Assembly (NCBI RefSeq): GCF_020520425.1 | Contig: NC_079488.1 | Span: 90,935,285-90,999,284, forward strand | DNA length: 64,000 nt | Origin: Spinacia oleracea | Taxonomy: Eukaryota; Streptophyta; Magnoliopsida; Caryophyllales; Amaranthaceae | Direction: 5' to 3' | Shown here: piece by piece, positions 14,665-28,400 of the stretch | Layout: every line of letters starts with the position of its first letter | Numbering within the stretch: position 1 is the first letter of the stretch | Position numbers and translations under genes: made by a program | The notes under the pieces: generated by a model | Databases searched by the model: none | Seen by the model: the letters and a program-made list of their open reading frames with translations, nothing else | What the model was told of the DNA's origin: nothing

Positions 14665-17600
14665 ATGCATCAGAAAAAATCTGAAGTTCAGATCGGAAAA
14701 GAAAGCAGTGGCATCTCTTCCGATTTCAACCCAAGTCCACCATCTTTTTTTCCATCTTTAATCACCCAAAAACACCCAAATTTTGGCAATTTTAACCATT
14801 TTAATCATCAAATTATTGAGTTTCAATCAAACCCACCTCTCAGTTCTTCAATAGGTCCAATTTCTGGTGTTTTGGATCCAATTTTAGTGAAGAATGATCC
14901 CAATTTTGGGTCAATTCCATCACCTTCATCTTCAGCATCAACACCTAAAAACCCCCTTTTGTCAACTCCCCATAAGAGGCCTTTGATGAACCCAACTCAA
15001 TCCCTTGTTAAGTCCCCTACTTTACCTTCATCTCTTAGCAATTACCCTTTTTCTTCAACACCCACATCGGATATCAAGTATTTTACGGTGAATTCACGGT
15101 GTGCATCATTGTTATTGGTGGTTTCAACAGCGAAATCGGCTGCGTTTCGGTTAATCCGCCGGTGTCGCCACCTTCGCCGGCTTCGGGTTCACCTGCGCCT
15201 GCTGCTTTTGCTTGCCTTGCCCTTTTTTTACTTCTTGGTATCACATCCTAGTCACTCTTTCATTCTTGATTTTCTTTCTGCATTTGCATTTTCTGCTGCT
15301 CTTTTGTTCTCCCTTAACCTTGCCTTACCTAGACTCCCCTCAATTAGGGTGTTCCTTAATCGCTCATTCCCTTTCCCTATCAAGTTATCGTCACCTTCAG
15401 CCGCTTCCAGGCCTTTGCCGGTGTTTTGGTCAATTGGTTCTAGGTCAAAAGTTGAGAAGAAAGTTAGCTCAGGATGTTGGGTTCAAGTTTATAGCAATGG
15501 AGATGTATATGAGGGTGAATTTCATAAGGGCAAGTGTTCTGGTAGTGGGGTGTATTATTACTATATGAGTGGGAGGTATGAAGGAGATTGGATTGATGGG
15601 AAATATGATGGACATGGAGTGGAAACATGGGCTCGAGGGAGCCGGTATCGAGGACAGTATAGGCAGGGTCTTAGACATGGTTTTGGAGTGTATAGGTTTT
15701 ATACAGGGGATGTATATGCAGGCGAGTGGTCTAATGGGCAGAGCCATGGTTGTGGGAAACATACTTGCGAGGATGGTAGCCGATATGTTGGTGAATTCAA
15801 GTGGGGCGTTAAGCATGGGCTTGGTCACTACCATTTTAGGTAATTTCATGACATCCTTGTACAAGTTTTGCTATTTAATGAGAATCTTTTTTGTTTATAA
15901 GATTAGTTTTGGAATTGTTGGTTTGTCGTGGAATCATTTCATGCTTGTTTTGTACATGTTTTTAATGGTATTTGTTGGTTTTGATCCCGTAATTGGATTA
16001 TGGTATTTGGATTATGCTAATACTCAGTTATTTAGTTTGTTTGGACATTTATGATAATCCTGTATTTAGAATTTGGATAACATTATTTGTTTTGACAAGC
16101 TTACATTGAGAACACAACAACTGTTTGTCTTTAGCTGTATTGATATGGCATGAAGCTCTTCAGCTTGTAAGTGAATGAGGTAAGAAGGGTCAGATAGTTG
16201 TTATCTTTTGGTGATTCTGATGTAGGACTATCTTTTCGTATCGCGTAGGAACATTTGTCCATCAAAGAGACATGGCATTACTTATAGTTGCTTTGAAAGT
16301 AAAATTTGTTTCTTTAAATGCACTTTGCTCTTGTTGCACTATAACCATGGTGATAGAGATCTTAGCCAATTCCCAGTGATTGCTCCATTAGATAGTAGTT
16401 TCTATGGTTAAACCGAGCTTAATTCTTGTAGTATGTAGGCCCGTAGGGAACTGTTGAATTGAGTGAACTTTCTGCTTTATTGTGTTTACAGTGCTTTATC
16501 TTCCAGATAGGGGGATTTTCACACAGAAATTAGTGTGAAAATCATGTTATGATAAAAAAAATACTAGACAAGTCAACTGAATAGTTGTTCATACTTCAGT
16601 AATCTAAGTCCTGAAGTTTTCAAAGATTTTCGTGGTTTGTGAAGCATTTTAAGTTCATTCTACAATACCACTAAAAGGAGTTATCAATTTGTAGGTTAGC
16701 GCCTTGAGGTGTGTAGAGGTTGGTCTGCAATCAAGTAAGGAGTAGTATTTAAATGTGGGGTTAAGAATCTTAAGATCATTTGATGGAGTTGGTCTGCCAG
16801 GATTTGGTGGGGCTGTTGCTGACCAAATATATAGTGTTCCCCAAAACCTAATTGTTCATTATTGTATGAAATTTTTATGTAATGGAGTTGGTTTGAGGAA
16901 ACTGGGACCCAGTATGAGCGGCAGCAGCTTATTTGTTAGTTATTGATTATCTGGTGCAATGTTATCATGTATATTGTGTTGTAGAAGCCCTGTTATTATC
17001 CCTAGTTTCAGGTACTACCAGTAAGGGCAGTACCACAGTCCACTGTATTTTCTCAGTAGCTATCACTCTATCAGTGTTGGTGCTTGCTCTGACACTTCAT
17101 TCACCTTCTGTAACTCTACTTAATTATGTAATCCGTACTTGAATAAATCCAACAACTCAACAAGGGTATGGATCTGGTGATTGATTACCTAGTCCATGGT
17201 ATGAATAAGTTCAAGATACTTGGACTGGATTTAAAGGATACACAACGTCTTGGGTTTTTTTAAAGACAAGTCAATGTCCAATATAAACTGAAGCATTTTC
17301 TCCTCTGAAAGACAAAACAAAGTATTGAGTTCCCTGTTATAGTCTCAGATACTTAGTACTTTATACATCCTATTCATCATCAAGTGATTAAACGAAATAT
17401 TTAGTTCCCTTATGAGGGACCAAGATTGCTCGTTTTTTCTATTTTACCCTTACATTGGTTCCGTTTCACACTTTTGGTAAAGTAGGAAAATACGGAAAAA
17501 TTATTTTCATACATCTGTAGACTTCACAATTTTAGTAATGTACTTCATATGATTCAAGTAAGATTGAGCAATAAGAGTTTTGTTCTGATAGTGTAGTATA

Positions 17601-18726
17601 TCTTACCTCTACTGATTTCCTTAAATGGCAACCTATCAGCCCTACTATCCCCCCCTACCCCCTAAAAAAGTCTGGGATGCATAGCAAATATGATTGACTA
17701 TAGTGATCCTAAACCGTGATACAACCCAAATACTCTCTCGGTAGCTTTTACTTGACTCATTTGGAAATCTGGACAATAGTCTCTCTTCTTGGGTATATTT
17801 CAAATAGCAGAAGTTGAGTGCATTATTGGTTGGACAGAAAAAGATGAAGGGAAGTTGCATAGAGATTTTATTTTTCCACCTTATTTGCTCCAATCAGTGG
17901 TTTTAACTTCCTATCATGATTTTTGGAATATGATTGTCACTCGTTTCTTCTTTTCTTGCTCTCTTTTAATTTTAATGTGCGGATATATTGAGATCTCAAT
18001 GTATGATATTGCAATCAAGGTCAATATAAAGTGGCTATATATTGTTGTGAATTGTGATAATTGCTGTATCCAGATGATCGAGGTACTTTCTCTAGATGTT
18101 TGCAAATCTTATGTAGTACGTTATTCAACTACAGAGTATGACATGACAATTTTAGTCTGTGGTTATCTTCCAGGAATGGGGACACATATGCTGGAGAGTA
18201 CTTTGCAGACAAAATGCATGGGTTTGGAGTGTATAAATTTGCGAATGGGCATCGGTATGAAGGAGCGTGGCATGAAGGTAGAAGGCAAGGTCTTGGAATG
18301 TACACATTTAGGAATGGAGAAACCCAAGCAGGCCATTGGAATAATGGAATACTTGATGTCCCAAGCACACAAAACGCGACGTGTCCTGTATCTCCAGTTG
18401 CTGTTAATCATTCCAAAGTACTAAATGCGGTTCAGGTAACCTAGCAACATAAAAACTCATTGCATGCTCTACTTTTGGCTGTTGAGAAAGAATACTTGAT
18501 GGTTTGTTCTTTATAGTAACCATTAATTCTTTTATGTGTTCAGGAAGCAAGACGAGCAGCAGAGAAAGCATATGATGTTGCCAAGGTTGATGAGAGGGTA
18601 AATAGAGCTGTGACTGCTGCTAACCGAGCAGCTAACGCTGCGAGAGTAGCAGCAGTAAAAGCTGTTCAGAAGCAAATGCATCATGACATAAAGCATGACC
18701 ACCAAACTCCTGCTCCAATTGTGTGA
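14665..18726 (+). CDS. Membrane-anchored MORN-repeat protein
   Basis: Exons 14665-15839, 18174-18435 and 18544-18726 join in phase to give 539 aa. Residues 1-140 are Ser/Pro/Asn-rich and look disordered. Two hydrophobic segments at about 174-192 and 199-221 suggest membrane anchoring after an Arg-rich stretch (RLIRRCRHLRRLR). From about residue 277 to 455 there are seven MORN repeats plus a partial eighth, each with the pattern YxGxWxxGxxHGxGxY, e.g. RYEGDWIDGKYDGHG and RYEGAWHEGRRQGLG. The exon 1/2 junction falls inside repeat 5 and keeps its register, which supports the splice model. The C-terminus is Ala-rich and helical (EARRAAEKAY...NRAANAARVAAVK). The architecture matches Arabidopsis MORN proteins often mislabelled SET7/9-like; there is no SET domain. 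MORN repeats often bind phospholipids; the cellular role here is unknown. Intron 1 is 2.3 kb with no recognisable element. Confidence 0.9.
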
Positions 18727-19438
18727 CCATTGATTATCATCAGTTTTCTTTGGAAGACGTAGCAGCTGAGCTGAGTAAGTGAGTGATTATCATATCGATG
18801 CTCTCCACTTGTGTGATCGGCTTTAGCATCTTGCCTTAGTTTGAGAGGGTTAAACCCGTATCGCTTAAAATAGAGAAATACACTCACTTGTAGTTGAAAC
18901 AAAAGTAAGTCGGTCTTAATTTTTGTCATGTTATTTCCCATTAAGCTTCCTCTTTCGGAAGAAGATATGGGTGCTGTGTTTAGTTTTGCCCTTTTGTGGT
19001 TTCAATTTGTATAAAAGAAAAGTCAGGTGTAATAGGAGCTGGTGCTTAGGTCAAAACCTTAATCCGGCCGGTGTTGTTGAAATGAAAAATCTAGAGAAAG
19101 TTCATGTAACCAACCCTTTTTGTTAGTCTAAAGTTGAGATAATATCATTTATTAGCGGATAAGCCTTTTATTTGAAGCAATGAAAACGTACACTTGATGT
19201 GCTCTTTTTCTTATTCCAATTGACCTAGGTGGATGCATTTTTGTTTAAACACTTGAGATGTTTGACCAAAGTAAGGAATTGGCAATATACATGATTTATT
19301 CGTGCACGGTTTCAATCATTCTCAGAGTTTCTTGTCAATACGCCTAACTAAAACATTCCCATACCCTTTATTCGCTACCAATACGATAATCACGCTACTG
19401 TCTATCCTCAGTCAATGGACATTAAGGAAATCAATGTA
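18727..19438. other. 3' UTR of the MORN gene and spacer
   Basis: No coding region is visible. The sequence contains the presumed 3' UTR and ordinary spacer up to the abrupt start of gypsy sequence near 19439. Confidence 0.4.
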
Positions 19439-20195
19439 CTAAATTGTAATTAGACAGGAAAGCAAGCACATTACTACTGGCCACGATTCATTGAGACCAA
19501 ACCAAACGTCATTACTCATTAGGCAGGAGAGCAAGAGAAGCACATTACTCCCAGGAAATAGCAGAAGAACTGTCTTGATATATCCTTGTTTGTTTTCTTC
19601 TAATATCACCGCCTGCTTTTGGTCGTCTGGTAGGACCTCATTCATTTTGAAATTGATAATATTATCCATCCAAGTAGACATTCTGTCTAGAACTTCCGCC
19701 TCGATCTGCTCAATGCTCTTCTGGTCCTTCACTTCCCAGAATACATGACATGGGGTGTCACAGGAGGCCGAACTGGCGAGTTTGGACAATGCATCAGCCT
19801 GATTATTCTCTGATCGAGGAACCTGTTTTACCTCGAAGCTCTCCAAATGTTCTACTTCTTGGTGAACGACATTCATGTACTTGACCATTGTAGGATCCGT
19901 TGCTTCATAATATCCGTTTACCTGACTAACTACGAGCTGAGGGTCGGGCAGTGCAAAATTTCCTCGGCCTGACTAACTACGAGCTGAGGGTCGGGCAGTG
20001 CAAAATTTCCTCGGCTCCTGCCGCCTTGCACATTTTGATGCCATGGAGTAATGCTTCATATTCAGCTTCATTGTTTGACGCTTGAAGTTTAAAGCGTATT
20101 GCATACTCGTAGGTGTCACCCTCGGGTGACTGGCAGATGATGTCAGCACCGCATCCATTTTGCGTGGAGGAGCCATCCAAAAAGACTGTCCACAT
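19439..20195 (-). pseudogene. Gypsy RNase H remnant
   Basis: Two open pieces on the minus strand carry the RNase H domain: WTVFLDGSSTQNGCGADIIC and ASNNEAEYEALLHGIKMCKA (20195-19977), then SFEVKQVPRSENNQADALSK (19888-19800). A 47-bp tandem duplication at 19922-20015 lies between them and shifts the frame. Similarity fades after about 19600, and the final part is replaced by unrelated codons. Confidence 0.8.
19922..20015. repeat. 47-bp tandem duplication in RNase H remnant
   Basis: The unit beginning ctgactaactacgagctgag occurs at 19922-19968 and again without change at 19969-20015. The length is not a multiple of three, so it breaks the reading frame. The perfect identity suggests a recent event relative to the decay of the element. 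Confidence 0.9.
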
Positions 20196-20473
20196 GGTCT
20201 TTCTTTCCTAGGAGAAAATGGGTCTTGTCATTTCCACAATGAAATCAGCAAGCGCTTGCCCCTTAATAGCCTTCCTATGCTCATAGGAGATATCAAATGC
20301 ATACATTAAGCTCAATAGCCCGATTTAACATCCGGCTGGCTGCCTCTAGCTTTGTGAATGGTAGTTTCGACGGCCGATCACTATAGACCACCAGTCTGTG
20401 AGCTAAAAATATGGACGCAACTTCTTGCTTGCCAAAAATAAGGCCAAACCAAACTTCTCTACCGTGGTATATC

Positions 20474-21088
20474 TTAACTCAGCATCTGCAAGGCATGACT
20501 AACAAAGTAGACGGGCATCTGAACTCCCTCTCTTTCTGCGAGGAGGACGACACTCAACGAGTGTTCTGATACTATCAGGTATATGTACAAGACTTCTCCT
20601 TGTAGAGGGCTGACGAGTCGGGGTAAGGTATGAAGATAATCCTTCAATCTTAAAAAGGTTTCCTCTACTTTAGCCGTCCACTCAAACTTAGACATCTTCT
20701 TGATTGTGCTAAAAAATTAATGGCATTTATCTCCGGCCCTGGATAGGAATCTGCCTAATGCCGCCAGACAACCCGTTAGCCGCTGGACTTCTTTGACAGT
20801 TTTTGGCGAGCTCATGTTCATCACCGCCTGTATTTTATCTGGGTTTGTCTCTATCCCCTGTTCATCAATCAAGAAACCGAGAAACTTCCCTGAAGTTACT
20901 CCGAAAACGCATTTCTTAGGGTTCAGCCTCATTTTGCAAGAACGAAGTGTTTCAAATGTTTCTTTCAAGTCGGTCAGATGTGCCGCTCTCTCTTTACTTT
21001 TTACAATCATCTCGTCAATGTAAGCCTCAATGTTTCGACCAAGTTGCTTGCAGAAAACAGTGTTAATTAGCCGCTGAAATGTGGCTGG
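20474..21088 (-). pseudogene. Gypsy reverse transcriptase C-terminal half
   Basis: The minus-strand translation continues the RT broken at 31395: TFQRLINTVFCKQLGRNIEA, then YIDEMIVKSK, where the catalytic YVDD box is changed to YIDE, then LNPKKCVFGVTSGKFLGFL and the thumb/connection (VQRLTGCLAALGRFLSRAGD). The piece 20695-20474 gives FEWTAKVEETFLRLKDYL and the RNase H lead-in. The altered active site and frameshifts mean no activity. Confidence 0.85.
21084..21088. repeat. Target site duplication, left copy (GCTGG)
   Basis: GCTGG directly precedes the TGTTAGG start of the left LTR and is repeated exactly at 31395-31399 after the right LTR. It is the 5-bp duplication made at insertion. Confidence 0.9.
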
Positions 21089-22446
21089 TGTTAGGTTATG
21101 ATACATATGACAAAACATAAATCATGCAGAAAAACCTTAATGCCAGGAAACATATTATTTACACATAATCATTTAGCATAATTTAGGAGCATACACTTTG
21201 TAGCGTGCCTTCCCTAGCTGCGCCCGAACCGAACAAGAACAAGCCTTTAGGACTCCAAATGTCGTCCCTCCGTAGATAATCCACAGTACGTCTGGATCCG
21301 CCTCAAGTTAGACCAACTAGAATCGCCCTTAAGGTTACTAGGAAATTCGGTTAAGTGTTTGCAAGTGTTTGGCTTATTTTTCTTTCAAAACTTACCCTTA
21401 GAATACTTCAATCCCATGTACATAAATTATGACCCTAGGCCTTTATTTATAGAGGTTTGGAAAGGGAATTGGAATCCTAGTAGGATACGATTTAATTAAA
21501 CTTAGAATCCTACAAGGACTCTAATTAATTAAATAATCCTTTTAGGAATAGGAATTTAATCATACACCAAATCCTAATAGATTTAGGAATTGTGCATGGA
21601 CACAAACACACGCACGCACGGCAGCCACGAGGGCCAAACGCACGCAGCCCACGCTACGCAGCCACGCCTTGGCGCGCTGGGCTTGCCTTGCGGTGGGCCT
21701 GGCGCTGCCATGGGCTGTGCGTGTTGGCGTGCGTCTTGCTTGCTGGGCGATGGCCCGGCTTCGTGCTGGGCCTTCGTCCGGCAGGCCTCGTCCGACGCTA
21801 ATTCGTACGATACGCTTCCGATTAAATTCTCGGTTCCGGAATTCATTTCCGATACGAACAATATTTAATATTTCCGATTCCGGAATTAATTTCCGTTTCG
21901 AACAAATATTTAATATTTCCGTTTCGGGAATTATTTTCCGATTCCGATAATATTTCCGATTCTGACAATATTTCCGTTTCCGGCAATATTTCCGATTCCG
22001 GCAATATTTCCATTTCCGATAATATTTTCCGATACGTACCATGTTTCCGTTTCCGGCAACATCTACGACTTGGATAATATTTATATTTCCGATACGATCC
22101 ATATTTCCGTTTCCGGCAATATCATCGTTTCCGGAGTATTCACTTGCTTGTGACGATCTCAGCTCCCACTGAAACCAAGATCCGTCGATTCCGAATATCC
22201 ATAGATAGAGTATTTAATGCCAATAAATACTTGATCCGTTTACGTACTATTTGTGTGACCCTACGGGTTCAGTCAAGAGTAAGCTGTGGATTAATATCAT
22301 TAATTCCACTTGAACTGAAGCGGCCTCTAGCTAGGCATTCAGCTCACTTGATCTTACTGAATTATTAACTTGTTAATTAATACTGAACCGCATTTATTAG
22401 ACTTAATATTATATGCATACTTGGATCAAGGGCACTATTTCCTTCA
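21089..22446 (-). repeat. Left LTR (3' LTR of the minus-strand copia element)
   Basis: 1,358 bp beginning tgttaggttatgatacatat and ending cactatttccttca. It contains a GC-rich stretch (21600-21810) and an array of ttccg-based repeats (21815-22135). Nearly identical to 30016-31394. Confidence 0.93.
21815..22140. repeat. TTCCG-based degenerate minisatellite in LTR
   Basis: About 14 short units of the form atttccgtttccggcaat, 20-30 bases each, follow one another with point changes (gattccgg, gtttccgg, gatacga). The right LTR carries the same array at 30765-31085. Confidence 0.8.
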
Positions 22447-22461
22447 GTCTCCCACTTGTCC
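22447..22461 (-). other. Polypurine tract of the copia element
   Basis: On the minus strand the sequence ggacaagtgggagac abuts the start of the 3' LTR, as expected for the plus-strand primer of a copia element. Confidence 0.75.
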
Positions 22462-25400
22462 TTAGGGACAAGTGTGCATTTTCCTAATTCCTTTGTCGCT
22501 CGATGCTTGCTCTTGAACATAAGGTAAGAGTTGTCATCCTTATTATGTCCAGAGGTATTTCTCGGTTTCAGAGTTCAACTGATCAAATAAATAGATAATC
22601 ATAGCCTATGATTCATCCGAGCACGGCCATGCATTTCACAGTTTCTAGCTCTCCGAGTGGCCTTGTACAACTTTTAAGCATCTCATCCCGATTTATGGGA
22701 GGACAATCCCAATCTTGCGATCTTGAGATTAGACTTCGTTTGATAGGTGATTACCTGAGCGTTGCCTTTATAGCCTCCTTTTACGGTGCGACGGTTGGTC
22801 AATGTCAAAGTAACCAGTTCTCAAACAAGTAATCTCAAATCACTCAGGTATTGAGGATTTAGTGTCTAATAATTTTAATGAAATTTACTTATGACATATT
22901 TTCATCTCTTACAGTAAAGTTTCATAGGTCTGTCCGATACTAGTCTTCCCAAAGTAAGTATCTATGCAAATGATTATGACATTGCCATGCCCACATAGTT
23001 CAAGAAACAGAACTACTAGTCATCTTGCATTCTAGTCGTCTAATGTTTTCTATGCGTCCATTTTTATAGAAAACTCCGACCAGGGACCATTTTCAACTTT
23101 TGACATTCAAGTTCACTTGATAGACATTTCTTAGTCACAGGACTGGTCCTGACAGTCTATCTTGAATATATCGTCAAATTGAAGGGACTCATCATTTAAT
23201 ACTAAACCAAGATTAAATGGAATATGAAAATACATTTCATATATGATAAATGTTCAACCCCAATGTTTTACAACCATGGGCCTCAAACCCATCTTTAAAA
23301 CAGTTCATGGAATTTCAAAGCTATGCTTGATTTCCAGTGTTACAATGTGAGTTTTGTTTCTCACTTGTTGCATAGGTTTAGTTATCATGCTTTGCCAATC
23401 TTAATATCCTTTTCATCGAATAATATTCGAGATAGGATGATAAGATATTTTGAGTTTGTTTATTATGTGATCTAGTCTTTCTTACTTCGATAGTGGTTCT
23501 ACGCATTTTGCAATGAAGAACCATCAAGTTAGCAGACATGTGATCCACCCAAGTTCAATGAAGAACTCATTAATATAAACAACTCTGTTTCATTGCTTCT
23601 TAGGCAATAAGTACTTTTACTTCAATTGTTTAGGTTGCTAGTGATGCTTTGTTTAGATTTACTTATCCAAGCAATTCACAGATATGTGGAAGACTTTCCA
23701 GCTGTATCTTAGAACATAAAAATTAATATTTTAATTTCCCACGCAACAACTCATGGTCTCCAATCCATGTTGCCATTTCAAACACGATGCATATAGCTCG
23801 TTCTTGCCAATGGTTAACTCAAAAGGGATCTTTCTTGATCCTTTGCCAGTGTTTATGCGTGTAGCATCAATATCTAGCATATCTTTATTTCCTTGAATCA
23901 AGAACTAATCCTATGTACCTTTTCAAGTACCATAAGTTTTTCTTGATCTCAATTTAGTTGATCTTTACTTAGACCAATAGAGATTGGTATGTGTTCGTCA
24001 TGCCTAAAGCTTTACGATACGTTTTTGGCGATCCTCATATTATATCATACATGATAAATTCTTTTCCAGAATAATTCCCAATTGAATTCCATTCATGTAA
24101 CTTTAGTTCATTCAATTTCAGTAGATACTGAATCCAACTAAATTCTTTGACATATAATATAGGTTAAGAATCTCATTTAGACTCTTTGATGTTTAACTTA
24201 GTAAATGCTTATACATAGTTCAAACATTCTTTACTTAGATTTATTCATATGGGTCGAATATCTCCAATGGAGTCTTTCGTGTTTGATTTTAGTAAATGCC
24301 ATTACTTAATCCAAAACAATATCATAAGATCTTTGTAAATAGATCTTAATACCCAGTATGTACTAAGTTTCGCCTTGGTCCATCATTGATGAATAATTTC
24401 AAATCTAAGTCATTAGTATTTGAATGTTATTTCACAATAGAGAGATATTTGTGTGATACACATAGGACCAATTAAGTTTTACGTACTCCCACTAAACTTC
24501 TTATATATCTATAAGAATCATGTACATTTTATGAAACTAAAATACTTATTAGCTTCACTAAAATACAATTCCAATTCCCAATTTCTTGCTTAAATCTGTA
24601 CTTAGATTTCATAAGCTAGCATTCATTTCAAGCATTATTTGGATCCACAAATCCTATGACATGTCATGTACATAGTTTCTTCCAACATTTTATTGAGGAA
24701 TACGTTTTGTCATCCAATTGCCATATGTACCAATATGCAATCATTGCTTGAATTATAGACTTAAGCATTACGATTTTGCATGAGGTTTCAACACAATCCA
24801 CACCGTGAATTTGCTTGTAACCTTTAGCAACTAATCTAGCTTTGTGTGTGAACACAATTTCATGTTTGATAGTTTTTATCCTTAAAACAAACTTGCAACC
24901 AATAGGTGTGAAACTATTCTTGCAAATCAACAAAATTTCAATTTTGTCATCAAAACATTGAGTATATTTTATGGCCTCTAACCATTTAAAACATTTGAGT
25001 CTATATATGGCCTCTAACCATTTTAGGGAATCTGGGTTTCGTCTTAGCTTTCTTACAGGTCACAAACTCATTAATAGTTTGACTGCAAGTTGTAGGTTTC
25101 TTCACTATCTAATAGAAGAATCGCATAGCTTCAGTGACTAGAACTCCATGTTTCTTCACTATCTAATAGAAGAATCTCATAGTTTCAGTGACTTGAACTC
25201 TATGCCTACTTGGGTATAGAACATCGAACAATAGAATATCAATAGCCACTTGAAAGTCCTTTGAATATTCTGTTCTCCTTGAAGCACTTGTAAAGTCTTC
25301 TAAGAGATGTCTATTCTTTAAAGTCACTTCTAAAGTCCTCAAAGAATAAGTGTTCGGATTTTCTAAAGAACTTCGAAAAGCTTCGGAATCTCCGTTTTAT

Positions 25401-28400
25401 GTTTGTTGTTCGCCTCGAAGACTTTTGAGGTCTATTTTCTCCCACTTGTCATTTTGGAAACGAATCTCCAAAAGGACATTATTTCGAGCAAACAAACATT
25501 ATGTTCTCAAAATTTTGTGGTAGAAACAATACCCTTGTGTCTCATTTGAATAAATCACAATGAAACATATATCTATATTTGGGCCTTAGTTTGTTGAATA
25601 ACAAACACTAAGCTCCCACTGAGTTTAGCAACTCTCTAGATATATATTATCGAAAAGATATTCTGAAATTACTTTTCTATAGCTTTGACGAATTTGGTTT
25701 AGTTTGGTGGTAGTTGAGAATTTTGTTTTATAAATTATAGGAAAAGTCTTTATGATCCATCATTGATCGAATCAAGTACTAATCGACTTCGATCATTCCA
25801 ACTTAGTTATGCCATATCTTTTTTTTGAAATAAAATTAATTCATTAATAAAAAGTCATACGACATCTACAAAAGAAATCTGAATCTATCAAATACATAAC
25901 AAATCGAATCAAATAAAACTCGTATGGAGCTAGATTGTGAATTTTACTACACACAATCATTGATGATCATTCTTGGTATAAGTAATCAACAACATGATCT
26001 AACCTAGATCTTTATGATTTCTTGCCAAGTGGATTTTATACTTCTGAATCTTTGAACTAGCCAAACAGATTCAAATTTATATCACTTTGAGTAAATAAAC
26101 CTATATTCACTCAAATCCATGTGAAATAATAAAGTCATAAAATCTTTCTTTAGCTTTGAACTCTATTGTCTAGGCGTTCTAACAATAGTTCATATCGTTT
26201 GTTACTTTCAACAAGTAAGACTAGCTTGTCTTAAATTGATCTAGAAATCAATCAACTTTCAAAAGTCCATCGAAATAGAGCTTATGAATGTTAACTTGTT
26301 GATATGGTCTAAGCAACAACGCCAAAGACTAGTGGAACTCAAATCAAGGGGTTGATTTGAACCTAGTAAAGTTCTTATTGTTAAAGAGTTGTTTGTTTTA
26401 ATCAAGCATATTGACTCAAACCGTAAATGACCATTTCATTCAAATAAACAAACAAACAAGCATTGTTTTCGTTCTTCTGAATGTGAGTCTTTCTGTGTCT
26501 GAAGCAGAAATTTAGGTATGCTGATTATGGAACAAAATAGCCATTAAGTTCCAGCCTTTGAAAGGACTTAAAACAAACTAGATGACCCTACAACTAATGT
26601 AGCATTGCCATGCTTCATTTCCCACTTGTAGGCCATTAGTGTAGCCTAGCTTCCATTGTTTGAGTTATTACCGAAGTAAGAACCTCAAGCGGTATATGAT
26701 ACCAAGGAAGTTTGATTGCTAGGTCACTTCTCTTTAAACATAAACTTATAGGTAGAAACGGAATTGTAAGTTCCTTTCATTTGTTCCTTTGAATTCCTAT
26801 TTCTTGTACCCTTTCTAATAGCCTTAAGAATTGAATTCTCTAGTGTTGACTTTTATACTTTGTTTAGACATGTCCAATGTCACTCCAACAAGGTTCTTAC
26901 CATTTGATTTATGTTGAATATTAAGTTTCAACTAGATGATCTTACCAGAAGCTTCTAAAGTTCTCTAAGCATCGATCTATTCGAATGTGTAGGGACTAGA
27001 CTCATTCGAGAATCAAATGGACAAAGATATTAGGTTGTTAACCATTGGTAAAGCTGAGCGTTTTAAACTCAATGCTTTATGATCTCAAAACTACAGTGCA
27101 TTTTGAATTCACAAGCACCAATTGGTTTGCCATTTGATTTTGATATTCGAAAACAAATATAAAAGTCGATATAAGAAACGTACATTTTAAATTGCTCACT
27201 TTCTCTCATTTCCGTGAATCGTTCTTGGATTCACTACCAATCGAGGAAATTTACTGTTACCTTTCTAAAAGGATTTATTGCAGTGCAAGATATTTAATTA
27301 TAAACAATAATTAAAACATACATTGAAGCATGCAAAGTCTAAACATTTATCATGAGTAATAACTTGAAAATTAAAGCAATCATGCAATTTGAACAAGTTA
27401 TTGGCATTTTATTCGAATTTATTGTTCCGGCAGGTGTGAATAAAATGATTCCAAGACCCTAAAACCATTGAAGAATTAAGCACATTATGTATTTTGACTT
27501 AATTCTAAAACATTTTAGGTAAGCAAAAGCCTTTTGCTAATAGTCTAGAAACTACTCTTGGTTGATAGGTACGTCTAAGAACTTATTAGGTAAACCTATC
27601 GATTTTGCCACGACATAAAAGGACTCCTTACTTATATCGTTGATTTTCACCAAAACTAACATGTACTCACAATTATTTGTGTACCTTACCCCTTTAGTAT
27701 CGACAAGTAACACCTCGCTATGGCGGAAAACTATTACTAAGATCGATGTAAAGGATATCCAAGTAAGTGTTATTTTGGCGTGGCACCTTTTAACTCAATT
27801 TTTACGTTTGGAACTTAAGGCTCTTACTATGTTGGTTAGATTTTAAGTGAACTAAAATCCTTAATCATGCAACATAATCAAGCTTTGATCTCATGCATAT
27901 TTAAGACATATTTAAAAGCAATAAATAACTTAAAACATGCATAAGATAAATGTGATCTAGTATGGCCCGGCTTCATCTTGAAGCTTCAACTTCAAGGTCC
28001 GTCTTGAAAATCTCCGTGGGAGGCGCCATTTTCTTCAAATAGGATAAGCTATAATTGAACTAATTACAACTATTTGATGGTACGCATACCATATTTGAAT
28101 TGAAAAACAATTTTGGTACTTTAGACCAATTACATTCAAATTAATGGTACGCAGACCATATTTTCTATCCTATTTGGGTCATACTAGTCACTTCATAACC
28201 TGCAAAACAGTACATATACAATATATACCATTCACCCATTCATTATCATGAATGGCCCACATAGCTGGTTAGTAAAACACGTTATGCATCACATAAATAT
28301 TTGCAGCAATTAATTAAGGGCACCAATAATCTACCAATTATTCAGTCCTTATTAATTCTAATCAAGTTGTTTAACCTTAAGGGATTTGTAGACCTAATCA

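Noticed and set aside
15469-15864. 131-aa antisense open frame
   Set aside because: Shadow of the MORN repeats on the opposite strand; the sense frame has clear domain structure.
17789-18424. 211-aa open frame spanning intron 1 end and exon 2 of the MORN gene
   Set aside because: It runs through the intron in a different frame from the MORN repeats; exon 2 is read in the 18214-18444 frame.
21560-22102. 180-aa open frame on the minus strand (and its copy at 30451-31050)
   Set aside because: It lies inside the LTR and translates the TTCCG repeats into a low-complexity RNRKYCR-type pattern; a repeat artefact.
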